Shown one piece after another: positions 36,175 to 45,549 of a DNA stretch of 64,000 bases (positions are counted from its first letter, which is position 1; every line of letters begins with the position of its first letter). The notes beneath the pieces were generated by a model. It saw only the letters and a program-made list of their open reading frames with translations. It was not told the DNA's origin and did no database searches. Source of the stretch: Bacteroidaceae bacterium (lineage in GTDB: Bacteria > Bacteroidota > Bacteroidia > Bacteroidales > Bacteroidaceae); contig JAILDV010000050.1 of assembly GCA_024688885.1 (NCBI GenBank), positions 82,893-146,892 on the forward strand, written 5' to 3'. The position numbers were made by a program, and so were the translations under genes.

Positions 36175-37215
36175 ATGAAGATTCTGATTACTGGAGCAAG
36201 CGGTTTCATCGGAAGTTTCCTTTGTGAAGAAGGATTAAAACGGGGCATGGAAACATGGGCTGGCATGCGGGCACATTCCAGTCGCCGATGGCTGACAGAC
36301 GAGCGGTTGAAGTTCGCCACACTCGACATGACCGATGCCATCAAACTCCGGGAACAACTCACCGCCTACAAGGAAACTGTGAGCAAGTGGGACATCATTA
36401 TTCATGCGGCTGGTGCAACAAAGTGTTTGAAACGGGAGGACTTTGACCTGCACAATTTTCAATGCACAAAGAACCTGGTGAACACGCTCGACGAATTGGA
36501 CATGTTGCCCGAACAGTTCCTGTATGTAAGTAGCCTCAGCGTGTTAGGTCCTATCCGTGAAGAACAGAATGCTGATGGCACCTACAACGACATGGTGGCT
36601 TCCGACCAGCCAAAACCCAATACGGCATACGGAGAGAGCAAAGTGAAAAGCGAGGCGTTTCTTGCTGAAAAAAGCCTTGCTTCCAAGGGGAAGTTCCACT
36701 ACACCATTTTCCGTCCCACAGGCGTGTATGGTCCTCGCGAAAAGGACTATTTCATGATGGCGAAATCCATCAAGCAGCACGTCGATTTTGCAGTGGGCTA
36801 CAAAAAGCAGGTCATCACGTTTGTGTATGTGCGCGACCTCGTGGGAGCCATTTTCGCTGCAATCGGAAAGAACGATGTGGCAGATGGGAAGGCGTATTTT
36901 GTCAGCGATGGCTGCAATTACGATAGTCGTGCCTTCAGCGACCTCATTCAGAAGGAGTTGAATGTTAAGAACGTTCTGCACATCAAGGCTCCATTGTGGC
37001 TGTTAAAAGTAATTTCTGTGGTGGCTGAAGACTTTTCAAAACTGACGAAGAAACCCAGCACCTTGAATGGCGACAAATACCGCATCATGCGCCAACGCAA
37101 CTGGCAGTGCGACATCGCCCCATTGAAGAAAGACCTCGGTTTCACCCCTGAATGGCAACTGGAACGAGGAGTGAAAGAATGTATGAACTGGTACAAAGAG
37201 AACAAATGGATATAA
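36175..37215 (+). CDS. Extended short-chain dehydrogenase (NAD-dependent epimerase/dehydratase family)
   Basis: A 346-residue SDR enzyme with the dinucleotide loop MKILITGASGFIGSFL at its start and the catalytic YGESK (YxxxK) near residue 160, preceded by an SSLSVLGP serine region. The substrate class cannot be read directly. Downstream and overlapping by 10 bp is an AUR1-like PAP2 protein. This pairing suggests lipid metabolism, for example reduction of a sphingoid base or ceramide precursor, rather than nucleotide-sugar chemistry. That is inference from context. Sphingolipids are known in Bacteroides and Prevotella. Confidence 0.85.
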   Translation: MKILITGASGFIGSFLCEEGLKRGMETWAGMRAHSSRRWLTDERLKFATLDMTDAIKLREQLTAYKETVSKWDIIIHAAGATKCLKREDFDLHNFQCTKNLVNTLDELDMLPEQFLYVSSLSVLGPIREEQNADGTYNDMVASDQPKPNTAYGESKVKSEAFLAEKSLASKGKFHYTIFRPTGVYGPREKDYFMMAKSIKQHVDFAVGYKKQVITFVYVRDLVGAIFAAIGKNDVADGKAYFVSDGCNYDSRAFSDLIQKELNVKNVLHIKAPLWLLKVISVVAEDFSKLTKKPSTLNGDKYRIMRQRNWQCDIAPLKKDLGFTPEWQLERGVKECMNWYKENKWI

Positions 37216-38180
37216 AGAACAAATACTTCAAGAAAAACTACGAAAAAGGGTTGTGGAGCATGGAAAGCATTACGCTGATTTACATGCTGTTCACCACTAT
37301 CCTCATTGGCATCTATTGGAAGAATCTTTCCGACCCGACGAGCATGATTGTCACACGTGTCATCATGCTTGCAGCAATAGCAGGCATGTACGGCATCTAT
37401 CGTTGGTATCCTTGCCGTGCCTTACGCATCTTGCGTGTCTTTCCTCCCCTGCTCGGCTTGATATTCTGGTATCCGGAGACCTACGACTTCTGTTCACAAC
37501 TTCCCTATCTTGACCACATCTTCGCAGGAATCGACCAGACACTCTTTGGTTGCCAACCAGCCCTTGTGTTCAACACCATTGTGACCAGCACTTTCTGGAG
37601 CGAAGCCTTCAACATGGGCTATTATGCCTATTACTATATGATGGGTGCTACCCTCATCTTCTATCTGCTTTGCCGCTATCCAGAGGCTGACAAGGCGGGA
37701 TTTGTGTTCCTTGCCTCCTTCTTCCTCTTCTACGTAATTTACGAGTTCCTGCCCGTAGCAGGACCCCAATACTACTTCAAGGCGGTGGGTGTGGAAACAG
37801 CCGATTCGGGTGTCTTCCCTGCTGTCGGCTATTACTTTCAAACCCACACGGAGATGCTGATGCCCGAAATCAAGGGCATCTTCAGCCAACTCGTCCTGGG
37901 CGCACAGGAGGTGGGCGAACGACCCACTGCCGCATTCCCCAGCAGTCATGTGGGCATGAGTACGGTTACGATGCTGTTGGCGTGGAAAGCAAAGAACAAG
38001 TGGCTTTTCTGGCTCATGATGCCTTTGTATCTGCTGCTATGTTGCGCAACGGTCTATATACAGGCACATTACCTCATCGACTCCATCTGTGGATTCTTCG
38101 CAGCGGTGCTTTTCTTCTGGCTGACCAGTCAGATGTATGACCGCATCCACTCTCGCCGCATGGCAAATAGTAAATTGTAA
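37206..38180 (+). CDS. PAP2/AUR1-like membrane phosphatase or phosphotransferase
   Basis: A 324-residue membrane protein with about six hydrophobic segments. The PAP2 motifs are ERPTAAFPSSHVGMS (catalytic His) near residue 240 and IQAHYLIDSICG (second His and Asp) near residue 285. The position of the motifs near the C-terminus after several membrane spans is like the AUR1/inositol-phosphorylceramide synthase branch. The reaction could therefore be transfer of a phospho-headgroup to a lipid, or lipid phosphate hydrolysis. The ATG at 37206 overlaps the end of the SDR gene. The stop is followed by a TAAATTG heptamer run that leads into the next gene. Confidence 0.82.
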   Translation: MDIKNKYFKKNYEKGLWSMESITLIYMLFTTILIGIYWKNLSDPTSMIVTRVIMLAAIAGMYGIYRWYPCRALRILRVFPPLLGLIFWYPETYDFCSQLPYLDHIFAGIDQTLFGCQPALVFNTIVTSTFWSEAFNMGYYAYYYMMGATLIFYLLCRYPEADKAGFVFLASFFLFYVIYEFLPVAGPQYYFKAVGVETADSGVFPAVGYYFQTHTEMLMPEIKGIFSQLVLGAQEVGERPTAAFPSSHVGMSTVTMLLAWKAKNKWLFWLMMPLYLLLCCATVYIQAHYLIDSICGFFAAVLFFWLTSQMYDRIHSRRMANSKL

Positions 38181-38204
38181 ATTGTCAAATTGTAAATTAC
38201 CAAA

Positions 38205-38978
38205 ATGACGATCATCTATCCATCCCCCATATTCGGTCCCGTTCATAGTCGCCGTCTCGGCATATCGCTGGGCATCAACCTCTTGCCCGGTGATGGTAAG
38301 TGCTGCTCTTTTGACTGCATCTATTGTGAGTGCGGTTTCAATCACGATTTCGTGCCTAAGCAGAAAATGCCCACACGGGAAGAAGTGCGGGAAGCGCTTG
38401 AGAATCAACTTATCAAGATGAAAGACGAAGGGACAGCCCCCGATGTGCTGACCTTTGCAGGGAATGGTGAACCAACTCTTCACCCTCACTTCCCTGAAAT
38501 CATCGAAGACACCCTGACTCTCCGTCACCAATACTTCCCCAATGCCAAGGTGAGCGTCTTGACCAATGGCACCCAAATCCTGCGCCTAGCGGTGTTTGAT
38601 GCCTTATGCAAGGTGGACAACAACATCTGCAAACTCGACACCATCTCACCTGACTATATTGCGCTCATCGACCGCCCCAACGGCAACTACGATGTGCTGA
38701 AAATCATCGAAGGGCTGAAGAGATTCGGCAATCGCTGCGTGATCCAGACAATGTTCATGAAGGGCGAATACGAAGGGAAGTCGGTTGACAACACGAGCGA
38801 GGCATTTGTGCAACCCTGGCTTCAAACCATTCAGGCAATACAGCCACGCGAAGTGATGATTTATACCATTGACCGAGAAACTCCTGCCCATCAACTGAAG
38901 AAAGCATCGCCAGAAGAACTGGATGCCATCGGCGAACAAGTACGAAAACTGGGCTTAGCTTGCTCCGTCGCCTATTAA
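38205..38978 (+). CDS. Radical SAM protein
   Basis: A 257-residue radical SAM enzyme. Its cluster motif CSFDCIYC (CxxxCxxC) is near residue 29, followed by the glycine-rich FAGNGEPTLHP motif. It belongs to the short COG0731-like group, whose members lack a SPASM or B12 domain and whose substrates are mostly unknown. The N-terminus IYPSPIFGPVHSRRLG is characteristic of this group. It lies 24 bp after the PAP2 gene and may be co-transcribed. Confidence 0.85.
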   Translation: MTIIYPSPIFGPVHSRRLGISLGINLLPGDGKCCSFDCIYCECGFNHDFVPKQKMPTREEVREALENQLIKMKDEGTAPDVLTFAGNGEPTLHPHFPEIIEDTLTLRHQYFPNAKVSVLTNGTQILRLAVFDALCKVDNNICKLDTISPDYIALIDRPNGNYDVLKIIEGLKRFGNRCVIQTMFMKGEYEGKSVDNTSEAFVQPWLQTIQAIQPREVMIYTIDRETPAHQLKKASPEELDAIGEQVRKLGLACSVAY

Positions 38979-38985
38979 GCAACAT

Positions 38986-39087
38986 CCTCCTCGAGGAGGC
39001 TTCCATCTCCTCAAAAGGGGTGAGACTCTCACCTATGTCATAGGTCAGACTCTCACCTACCCCATAGGTGAGAGTCTCATCCCTTTT
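38986..39087. repeat. Palindromic element with 25-bp inverted arms
   Basis: A perfect palindrome CCTCCTCGAGGAGG (38986-38999) is followed by arms 39013-39037 and 39063-39087 that pair over 24 of 25 positions (AAAAGGGGTGAGACTCTC type). The loop carries another copy of the CAGACTCTCACCTA unit. It lies between the radical SAM and sirtuin genes and could work as a terminator-like or processing hairpin. Confidence 0.85.
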
Positions 39088-39112
39088 ATGATAAAGAAAA
39101 CAACATTGAAGC

Positions 39113-39817
39113 ATGAAAAACTTAGTATTCCTTACCGGTGCGGGCATGTCGGCTGAGAGCGGCATCAGCACCTTCCGCGACAGCGGTGGCCTCTGGGAAC
39201 AGTATCCCGTAGAGGCAGTGGCAAGCATCCAAGGCTACGAACGTGACCCGGAACTGGTGCAGAAGTTTTACAACGAGCGCCGCCAGCAACTGAGCAGCGT
39301 GATGCCCAACGAAGGTCATAAACTGGTGGCAAGCCTTGAGGACAAGTTCAATGTAACAGTCATCACACAGAATGTTGACAATCTGCACGAACGTGCTGGT
39401 TCAAAGAACATTATCCACCTGCACGGAGAACTGATGAAAGCCACTTCCTCACGTGACCCTAACAATCCGAACTGCATCGTCACCTTGCCCGAAGACAACC
39501 CCGTTATCAAGATGGGCGACAAGGCGAAAGACGGCAGTCAGCTTCGTCCTTTCATCGTATGGTTTGGCGAAAGCGTACCCATGATTGAACCCGCCATCGA
39601 AAAGGTGAGAGAAGCAGATATCCTCGTCATCATCGGCACCTCGCTCAATGTTTATCCCGCTGCCGGATTGCTGAATTATGCCAATGGGCATTGCAAAATA
39701 TATCTCATCGATCCCAAAGAAGTACCTTACAACCCAAGCCTGGGCATTCATCACATCATGAAGGGAGCCAGCGAGGGGATGAAAGAGTTGTGCAGGCTGT
39801 TGGAAGAGGAGAAGTAA
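39113..39817 (+). CDS. Sir2-family NAD-dependent protein deacylase
   Basis: A 234-residue sirtuin. The NAD-binding motif is FLTGAGMSAESGISTFRD, followed by TQNVDNLHERAG, the catalytic His in HLHGELMKATS, and IIGTSLNVYPAAGL. The four zinc-binding cysteines found in most sirtuins between the HGE motif and the following strand are absent; only one Cys (PNCIVTL) lies there. This zinc-less form is seen in some bacterial sirtuins. The substrate acyl group is not predictable with confidence. Confidence 0.9.
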   Translation: MKNLVFLTGAGMSAESGISTFRDSGGLWEQYPVEAVASIQGYERDPELVQKFYNERRQQLSSVMPNEGHKLVASLEDKFNVTVITQNVDNLHERAGSKNIIHLHGELMKATSSRDPNNPNCIVTLPEDNPVIKMGDKAKDGSQLRPFIVWFGESVPMIEPAIEKVREADILVIIGTSLNVYPAAGLLNYANGHCKIYLIDPKEVPYNPSLGIHHIMKGASEGMKELCRLLEEEK

Positions 39818-39825
39818 AAAGTGAA

Positions 39826-39905
39826 GAGTGAAAAATCCAAGTTACTTGCCATCCAGATGATTGGATACTTAGATTTTTCACTCTTCACTCTTCACTTTTC
39901 ACTTT
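39826..39905. terminator. Heptamer-based hairpin after the sirtuin gene
   Basis: GTGAAGAGTGAAAAATC near 39831 pairs with GATTTTTCACTCTTCAC near 39876. Both arms are made of 7-bp GTGAAAA/GTGAAGA units and the right arm continues as TTTTCACTTT. It probably serves as a terminator made of repeat DNA. Confidence 0.65.
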
Positions 39906-39975
39906 AATACATCCTAATATAGCATAAAATCCGTTAAAATCGGGCGTAACGCTTCGCTAATGCAAAAATTGTTCG

Positions 39976-39984
39976 TAATTTTGC
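39976..39984 (+). promoter_or_regulatory. Promoter box TAATTTTGC for the envelope operon
   Basis: TAATTTTGC, 30 bp before the ATG of the DUF6242 lipoprotein. It probably drives the genes from 40015 to about 48107. Confidence 0.6.
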
Positions 39985-40014
39985 ACCGTTTTGTATATTG
40001 GCTTATTGCGAACA

Positions 40015-41370
40015 ATGAAGAATTTAGATAAAAAGCATACGTTCAAGAGCATGACCGTGCTGATGATTATCGTGTTTACACTCGTGTCATGCATGGGAAG
40101 CGATAATGTTGAAACCACACCCGAATGTGCCATTACAGCCTTCTCAGTCAGCAGCATCACCAGCGATGTCAAGACCAAGAAGTATGATCAATATGGTCAC
40201 GCTTCTGACACACTCGTTTCAAGAACGATATACGGCAGTCAGATTTTCTTTAACATCGACCAACTGAACGGCCATATCTACACCGTCGATTCATTGCCTA
40301 ACTGGGTAGACTTGTCAAAAGTGATAGCAAACGTCAATGCACAGGGAAATGTCTATTACAAGTTGCAGGAGAACGACGAACTCTACTATCCGTTGAATTC
40401 AGGTTCGACAATCATCGACTTCAACAAAACTGTGGAGTTGTTGTGTGAATCGACGGACAAACTTTCCAAAAGAATTTACAAGGTGGACATCTATAAGCAT
40501 GTGGGATATACCGACACGCTGGAATGGGAAGCCACCACTTCCGACCTTACCATCACAGGAGCCAGCAAAGCGTTCCATGTTGACGGCAAAGTCTTTGTTT
40601 TTGCCCAGAACGACCATCATCAACCTGTCGTGACCATTGCCGCTGCTGATGATGCCTCCCAATGGAGCACACCGAAAACAATCCCTGTGGACAACAGTTC
40701 CATAGTGCTTTTCAACCACAACTTCTATGGTTTGGGCGACGACGGCTACATCTACCGTTCCAATCCCGCACAACAAGCCGCCACATGGACAAAGGCCTCC
40801 AATCAATCAGTGGAGCGTCTGTTGGCAGCTGATGCATACTACCTCTATGCTTACGATGGCACATCCATCATCGGCTCATCCGACCTCAGCACGTGGACAG
40901 TAGACAAGGCGGGTGACTTGGACATGCTGCCAGAAACATCCATCAACGCCATCACCTATCCTTCCGGCACGAACTCCAATCTGCAGATGGTGGTGATGAC
41001 CGGAATCTCAAGTCAGAACAGCAAAAACGGGGTGACATGGTGCAAGAGTTCCACATTGGACACGAGCACCAACCTGCCTTGGGCTTACATACAAGTGACT
41101 CCTGACAACACCTACGGAATGCCACACCTCGATTACCCCAGCGTGACCTACTATAACGGAGCGCTGTATGCCATCGGAGTGGAGAAGGATGCTTACGCCG
41201 AACTGTACCGTTCAGACGACAATGGCATCACGTGGCATCCTCAATCGGAGAAATACCCCACGCCACAAGACCTGAAACCAGTCAATGGTGTAGCCAGCAT
41301 CGTAGCAGTGGGCAAAGATCTGTGGATTATCCAAGAAAACGGCAAGGTATGGCAAGGCTCTATACAATAA
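40015..41370 (+). CDS. DUF6242-like lipoprotein
   Basis: A 451-residue lipoprotein with signal and lipobox TLVSCMGSD (Cys near residue 24). The N-terminal part (AITAFSVSSITS, FFNIDQLNGHIYTVDSLP) is a cadherin-like domain. The C-terminal part carries propeller-like blades (YLYAYDGTSIIGSSDLSTW; LYRSDDNGITW). This matches Bacteroidales DUF6242 lipoproteins, whose function is unknown. The ATG at 40015 is used because earlier in-frame codons fall into the promoter. The next gene begins inside its 3' end, so it heads the envelope assembly operon. Confidence 0.75.
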   Translation: MKNLDKKHTFKSMTVLMIIVFTLVSCMGSDNVETTPECAITAFSVSSITSDVKTKKYDQYGHASDTLVSRTIYGSQIFFNIDQLNGHIYTVDSLPNWVDLSKVIANVNAQGNVYYKLQENDELYYPLNSGSTIIDFNKTVELLCESTDKLSKRIYKVDIYKHVGYTDTLEWEATTSDLTITGASKAFHVDGKVFVFAQNDHHQPVVTIAAADDASQWSTPKTIPVDNSSIVLFNHNFYGLGDDGYIYRSNPAQQAATWTKASNQSVERLLAADAYYLYAYDGTSIIGSSDLSTWTVDKAGDLDMLPETSINAITYPSGTNSNLQMVVMTGISSQNSKNGVTWCKSSTLDTSTNLPWAYIQVTPDNTYGMPHLDYPSVTYYNGALYAIGVEKDAYAELYRSDDNGITWHPQSEKYPTPQDLKPVNGVASIVAVGKDLWIIQENGKVWQGSIQ

Positions 41371-42011
41371 TTGCGACCATCCTCCTCGCCGTGAATGTCC
41401 ATGCGCAAGAATTGGAATATGCATTGGAGCTCGGCGCAATGGGCGGTTCCGGTTTCTATATGGGTGACGCCAACACCAACGGCTTCTACAAGAATGTGAC
41501 GATGGCTGGCGGATTGATGGGGCGATACAACATCAACCCACGCATGGCGCTCAAATTTGACCTCGGCTTCGGAAGCGTGAAGGGCAATGCCAGCAAGGGC
41601 AAGAACAAGTTCCCCGAAAAGACGGGACAGAAATGGGACTTCAACAACTCGTTGGTTGACGTAGGTTGCCAATACGAACTCAACTTCTGGGGCTATGGCA
41701 CTGGAACAGGATTCAAAGGCAGCAAGCGACTCTCACCATACATCCAAATGGGCTTGGGATTCACCTACGGCAACAAGGAACTGACCATGAACATTCCCGT
41801 TGGATTTGGTATCAAATACAAGTTCAAGCCACGCTGGAATGTGGGCATCGACTGGTCCATGCGCTTCTCCATGAGCGACAAACTGGACGGCATCGAGGAT
41901 CCCTACAAAGTCAAGAGCGGGTTCTTGAAGAATAAGGACAGCTACTCTTGGACGATGGTGTACATCTCCTACGACCTTTGTCCAAAGTACAGAAAATGTA
42001 ACAACGATTAA
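41349..42011 (+). CDS. PorG-like outer-membrane protein (DUF6089 type)
   Basis: A 220-residue protein with a signal peptide (MARLYTIIATILLA, ending VHAQ) and an eight-stranded-barrel-like sequence: GAMGGSGFYMGDAN near the N-terminus, then alternating strands ending in YISYDLCP. This pattern and the position just before uppS and bamA match the DUF6089/PorG-like family, of which PorG is a T9SS component in P. gingivalis. The ATG at 41349 gives a sensible signal peptide and overlaps the upstream gene by 22 bp. T9SS function is inferred, as the family is also found as general outer-membrane proteins. Confidence 0.75.
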   Translation: MARLYTIIATILLAVNVHAQELEYALELGAMGGSGFYMGDANTNGFYKNVTMAGGLMGRYNINPRMALKFDLGFGSVKGNASKGKNKFPEKTGQKWDFNNSLVDVGCQYELNFWGYGTGTGFKGSKRLSPYIQMGLGFTYGNKELTMNIPVGFGIKYKFKPRWNVGIDWSMRFSMSDKLDGIEDPYKVKSGFLKNKDSYSWTMVYISYDLCPKYRKCNND

Positions 42012-42023
42012 GACATCATAATC

Positions 42024-42764
42024 ATGTATAAAGAGCAAATAGATATGACCCGATTGCCACGCCACATTGCCATCATTATGGATGGTAACGGACGATGGGC
42101 AAAAGCGCAAGGCAAAGAACGCACCTTTGGTCACCAGGAAGGGGCTGAACGTGTGCATGACATCATGACCGAAGCCGTCAAATTGGGCATTGACTATCTC
42201 ACTCTCTATACATTCTCCACTGAAAACTGGAATCGCCCTGAAGAAGAGGTGGCAGCTTTGATGGCATTGCTGCTTAAGCACTTGGAAGAGGAGCTCTTCA
42301 TGAAGAACAACGCCCGCTTCCGCGTGATTGGCGACACTCAACGACTGCCAAAAACCGTACAGGAAGCTTGCGCCTATCTGGAGCAACGCACCAGCAACAA
42401 CACTGGCACCTGCATGGTGCTGGCACTCAGCTACTCTTCGAAATGGGAACTCACCCAAGCAGTGAAGCAAATTGCCACGAAAGTGAAGGAAGGAACACTC
42501 AACGCGGAGGACATCTGCGAAGAGACTATCAACCAGCACCTTGCCACCAACTTTATGCCCGACCCGGAACTGATGATTCGCACCGGTGGTGAGGAGAGAC
42601 TGAGCAACTACCTACTGTGGCAGTGTGCCTACTCCGAGTTCTACTTCACGGAAACCTACTGGCCAGACTTCCATGAGGAAGACTTCTGCAAGGCGATTGT
42701 AGACTATCAGGGGCGCCAACGCCGTTTCGGCAAGACTGGCGAACAAGTGACTGAGAATAAATAA
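42024..42764 (+). CDS. uppS: Isoprenyl transferase (undecaprenyl diphosphate synthase)
   Basis: Makes the C55 lipid carrier for peptidoglycan and glycan export by adding isopentenyl units to farnesyl diphosphate. The 246-residue protein has the catalytic [17 protein letters not shown] near residue 17, [13 protein letters not shown] and the C-terminal [18 protein letters not shown]. An alternative start seven residues in is possible. The position in front of bamA is conserved in Bacteroidales. Confidence 0.96.
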   Translation: MYKEQIDMTRLPRHIAIIMDGNGRWAKAQGKERTFGHQEGAERVHDIMTEAVKLGIDYLTLYTFSTENWNRPEEEVAALMALLLKHLEEELFMKNNARFRVIGDTQRLPKTVQEACAYLEQRTSNNTGTCMVLALSYSSKWELTQAVKQIATKVKEGTLNAEDICEETINQHLATNFMPDPELMIRTGGEERLSNYLLWQCAYSEFYFTETYWPDFHEEDFCKAIVDYQGRQRRFGKTGEQVTENK

Positions 42765-42786
42765 CGATATACATTATATAATATAC

Positions 42787-45420
42787 ATGAGGATTTTAAG
42801 ATTCATCATACTCACATCCGTCTTTCTTCTTTCTTCGTTTGTGACCCTCAAGGCACAAGTGCAGACAGAACCAAACGTCGTGTACGGACAAGAGAAGAAG
42901 TACGAGATTGGAGGAATCGCTGTGGAAGGTGTCACAAACTACGACGACTACATACTCATCGGACTTTCAGGACTCACCGTTGGCGAGATGATTTCCGTAC
43001 CTGGCGATGAAATCACGGCTGCAGTCAAGAGATATTGGAAACAAGGACTCTTCTCTTCTGTGAAAATTGCGGCAGACAGTATCGTGGATGGAAAGGTCTA
43101 TCTGAAAATTGCCCTTGCCATGCGCCCACGCGTGTCGCAAGTCAACATCAATGGTGTGAAGAAGTCGGAACACGATGACCTGATGGAGAAAATGGGCATT
43201 GTGAAAGGCAATCAGCTGACTCCCAACATGGTGGACAAGGCAAAGATCATCGCCAAAAGATACTTTGACGAGAAAGGTTTCAAGAATGCTGAGGTGAACA
43301 TCATGCAGCACGATGACCTTACACAGCAAGGGCAACTCATTGTTGATGTCAACATTGACAAGAAGGAAAAAGTGAAGGTCAACAAAATCCACATCTCTGG
43401 TAATGAGCATCTTGCCACCAAGAAGTTCCATGGTGGATTCTTCTCAGGCGGTCTCTTGAAGAAAACCAACGAGAAAGGCTTTAAGAGCCTCTTCAAAGCC
43501 AAGAAATTCGTTAAGGACAAGTTTGATGAGGATAAGGAGCGTGTGATTGAGAAATATAACGAACTTGGTTTCCGCGATGCCTATATCGACGCGGACAGTG
43601 TGGTTAATGTGGGTGAGAATCTCGTGGATGTATACCTCCATATTGACGAGGGCGAGAAATACTATGTACGCAACATCAGTTGGGTGGGCAACACGCTCTA
43701 TAGCACGGAGGCACTCCAAAAGACACTCCAGATGAAGCGCGGCGACGTGTACAACACGAAACATATCCGCAAGCGTCTGTTGGAAGACGAGCAATCAGTG
43801 ACCAACAGCTACTTCAACCAAGGTTATGTCTTCAATCAGGTCAACAGTGTGGAAGTAGATGTGGATGGCGACTCCATCGACCTCGAAATCCGTATTTCCG
43901 AGGGCATCCAGAGTACTATCAACAAAATCAAGATTTATGGTAACACCCGTGTGTACGAGGAAGTTGTGCGTCGTGAGTTCTTGCTGAAACCCGGTGACCT
44001 CTTCTCCATGGATGCCTTCAAACAGACATACATGGAAATTGCACAGATGGGACATTTCGATCCGGAAGCCATGAATCCTAACGAGTGGATCAAGCCCGAC
44101 CAGATCAATGGAACCGTCGACCTCGAAGTGGGTTTGACCCCGAAAGCCAGTGACCAGATTGAGTTCTCGCTCGGATGGGGACAAACAGGTGTCATCGGTA
44201 AGGTGGGATTGAAGTTCACCAACTTCTCCATGCGCAACCTCTTCGGCAAGAACCGCCTCCATCGCGGTATCTTCCCACAAGGTGACGCACAGGAATTGGA
44301 ACTCAGTGCTTCCACAAATGGCTCTTACTATCAGTCATACAGCATCTCGTTCCTTGATCCATGGTTCGGCCGTAAGCGCCCTAACCAACTCTCTGTCAGC
44401 GCGTTCTTCTCTCGTCAGACAGATATCAGCAGCAGCTACTACAACAGCAGTTACTACAACAGCTACTATAATATGCTGTATGGCTACGGAAACTATAACA
44501 GCAGTTATTACAACAACTATTCCAACTACTACGACCCAGATAAATACATTGAGCTGTTCGGTGTGAGCATCGGTTTTGGAAAGCGCCTTTCATGGCCTGA
44601 CAACAACTTCCGATTCAGTGCATCGCTCGGTTACACCCGATACATGATGAAGAACTGGGACTACTTCATCATTCAGAACGGCAACTGTAACAACATCAAC
44701 ATGACGCTCAACTTGTCACGTTCGATGCTTGACAGCGGTATGTTCCCACGTAGTGGCTCACAAATCAGTGCATCGGTGACGTTCACACCACCCTACTCTC
44801 TTTGGGACGGAGTGGACTATGAGCACTTGGCGACTGACCCCCGCAATGCCAACTACCAGAACGACATGAGCCGTAAGTACAAGTGGATTGAGTACCACAA
44901 GTGGAAATTCAACTCTCGATTCTTCACGCCATTAGGCAGTGCCCAGAAGTGTTTTGTGCTGATGACACGCTTTGATTTTGGTCTTCTTGGTCATTACAAC
45001 ATACACAAGAAATCACCGTTCGAGACCTTCTATGTGGGTGGTGACGGTATGTCAGGATACTCCTCCACATACTATTCTGAGACCATTGGTCTGCGTGGTT
45101 ATGACAATGGTGCCCTCACACAAGGTTACGACTATGGCTATGCTTACGACCGTATGACCCTCGAGCTTCGTTACCCACTCCTGCTGCAAGGCTCCACCAA
45201 CATCTACGGATTGGCATTTGCGGAAGCAGGTAACGCTTGGCCAGAGCTGAAGAAATTCAATCCTTTCGACATGAAGCGCTCGGCTGGTATCGGTGTTCGA
45301 CTCTTCCTTCCGATGGTCGGTTTGATGGGTCTTGACTGGGCATACGGCTTTGATAAAATCAACGGAACGAAAACCTACAGCGGAAGCCAGTTCCACTTCA
45401 TCCTCGGACAAGAATTCTAA
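42787..45420 (+). CDS. bamA: Outer membrane protein assembly factor BamA
   Basis: BamA inserts beta-barrel proteins into the outer membrane. The 877-residue product has a signal peptide, POTRA repeats over about residues 30-430 (for example VNINGVKKSEHDDLMEKMGI and IKIYGNTRVYEEVVRREF) and a C-terminal barrel with GLMGLDWAYGFD and terminal FHFILGQEF. An unusual low-complexity loop of Tyr/Asn/Ser repeats (SSYYNSYYN type) occupies about residues 545-585 and is probably an extracellular loop. It is followed by OmpH/Skp chaperone genes, the normal partner context. Confidence 0.95.
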   Translation: MRILRFIILTSVFLLSSFVTLKAQVQTEPNVVYGQEKKYEIGGIAVEGVTNYDDYILIGLSGLTVGEMISVPGDEITAAVKRYWKQGLFSSVKIAADSIVDGKVYLKIALAMRPRVSQVNINGVKKSEHDDLMEKMGIVKGNQLTPNMVDKAKIIAKRYFDEKGFKNAEVNIMQHDDLTQQGQLIVDVNIDKKEKVKVNKIHISGNEHLATKKFHGGFFSGGLLKKTNEKGFKSLFKAKKFVKDKFDEDKERVIEKYNELGFRDAYIDADSVVNVGENLVDVYLHIDEGEKYYVRNISWVGNTLYSTEALQKTLQMKRGDVYNTKHIRKRLLEDEQSVTNSYFNQGYVFNQVNSVEVDVDGDSIDLEIRISEGIQSTINKIKIYGNTRVYEEVVRREFLLKPGDLFSMDAFKQTYMEIAQMGHFDPEAMNPNEWIKPDQINGTVDLEVGLTPKASDQIEFSLGWGQTGVIGKVGLKFTNFSMRNLFGKNRLHRGIFPQGDAQELELSASTNGSYYQSYSISFLDPWFGRKRPNQLSVSAFFSRQTDISSSYYNSSYYNSYYNMLYGYGNYNSSYYNNYSNYYDPDKYIELFGVSIGFGKRLSWPDNNFRFSASLGYTRYMMKNWDYFIIQNGNCNNINMTLNLSRSMLDSGMFPRSGSQISASVTFTPPYSLWDGVDYEHLATDPRNANYQNDMSRKYKWIEYHKWKFNSRFFTPLGSAQKCFVLMTRFDFGLLGHYNIHKKSPFETFYVGGDGMSGYSSTYYSETIGLRGYDNGALTQGYDYGYAYDRMTLELRYPLLLQGSTNIYGLAFAEAGNAWPELKKFNPFDMKRSAGIGVRLFLPMVGLMGLDWAYGFDKINGTKTYSGSQFHFILGQEF

Positions 45421-45426
45421 AGACCT

Positions 45427-45544
45427 TCTCCTCACTCCCCTATAGGAGAGAGGGTGGTTGGCAGAAACAAATAATATCAACAACAAAGTAGAATACTCCC
45501 CCACAAACATTCTACTCCTCCCATGCAGGGGAGGCGGGGGAAGA
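45427..45544. repeat. Palindromic CTCCCC...GGGGAG remnants between bamA and ompH
   Basis: CTCACTCCCCTATAGGAGAG near 45430 and CTCCCATGCAGGGGAGGCGG near 45517 belong by shape to the palindromic family found in murF-alr and the TonB receptor gene. Nothing else is seen in this gap. Confidence 0.55.
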
Positions 45545-45549
45545 GTCTT

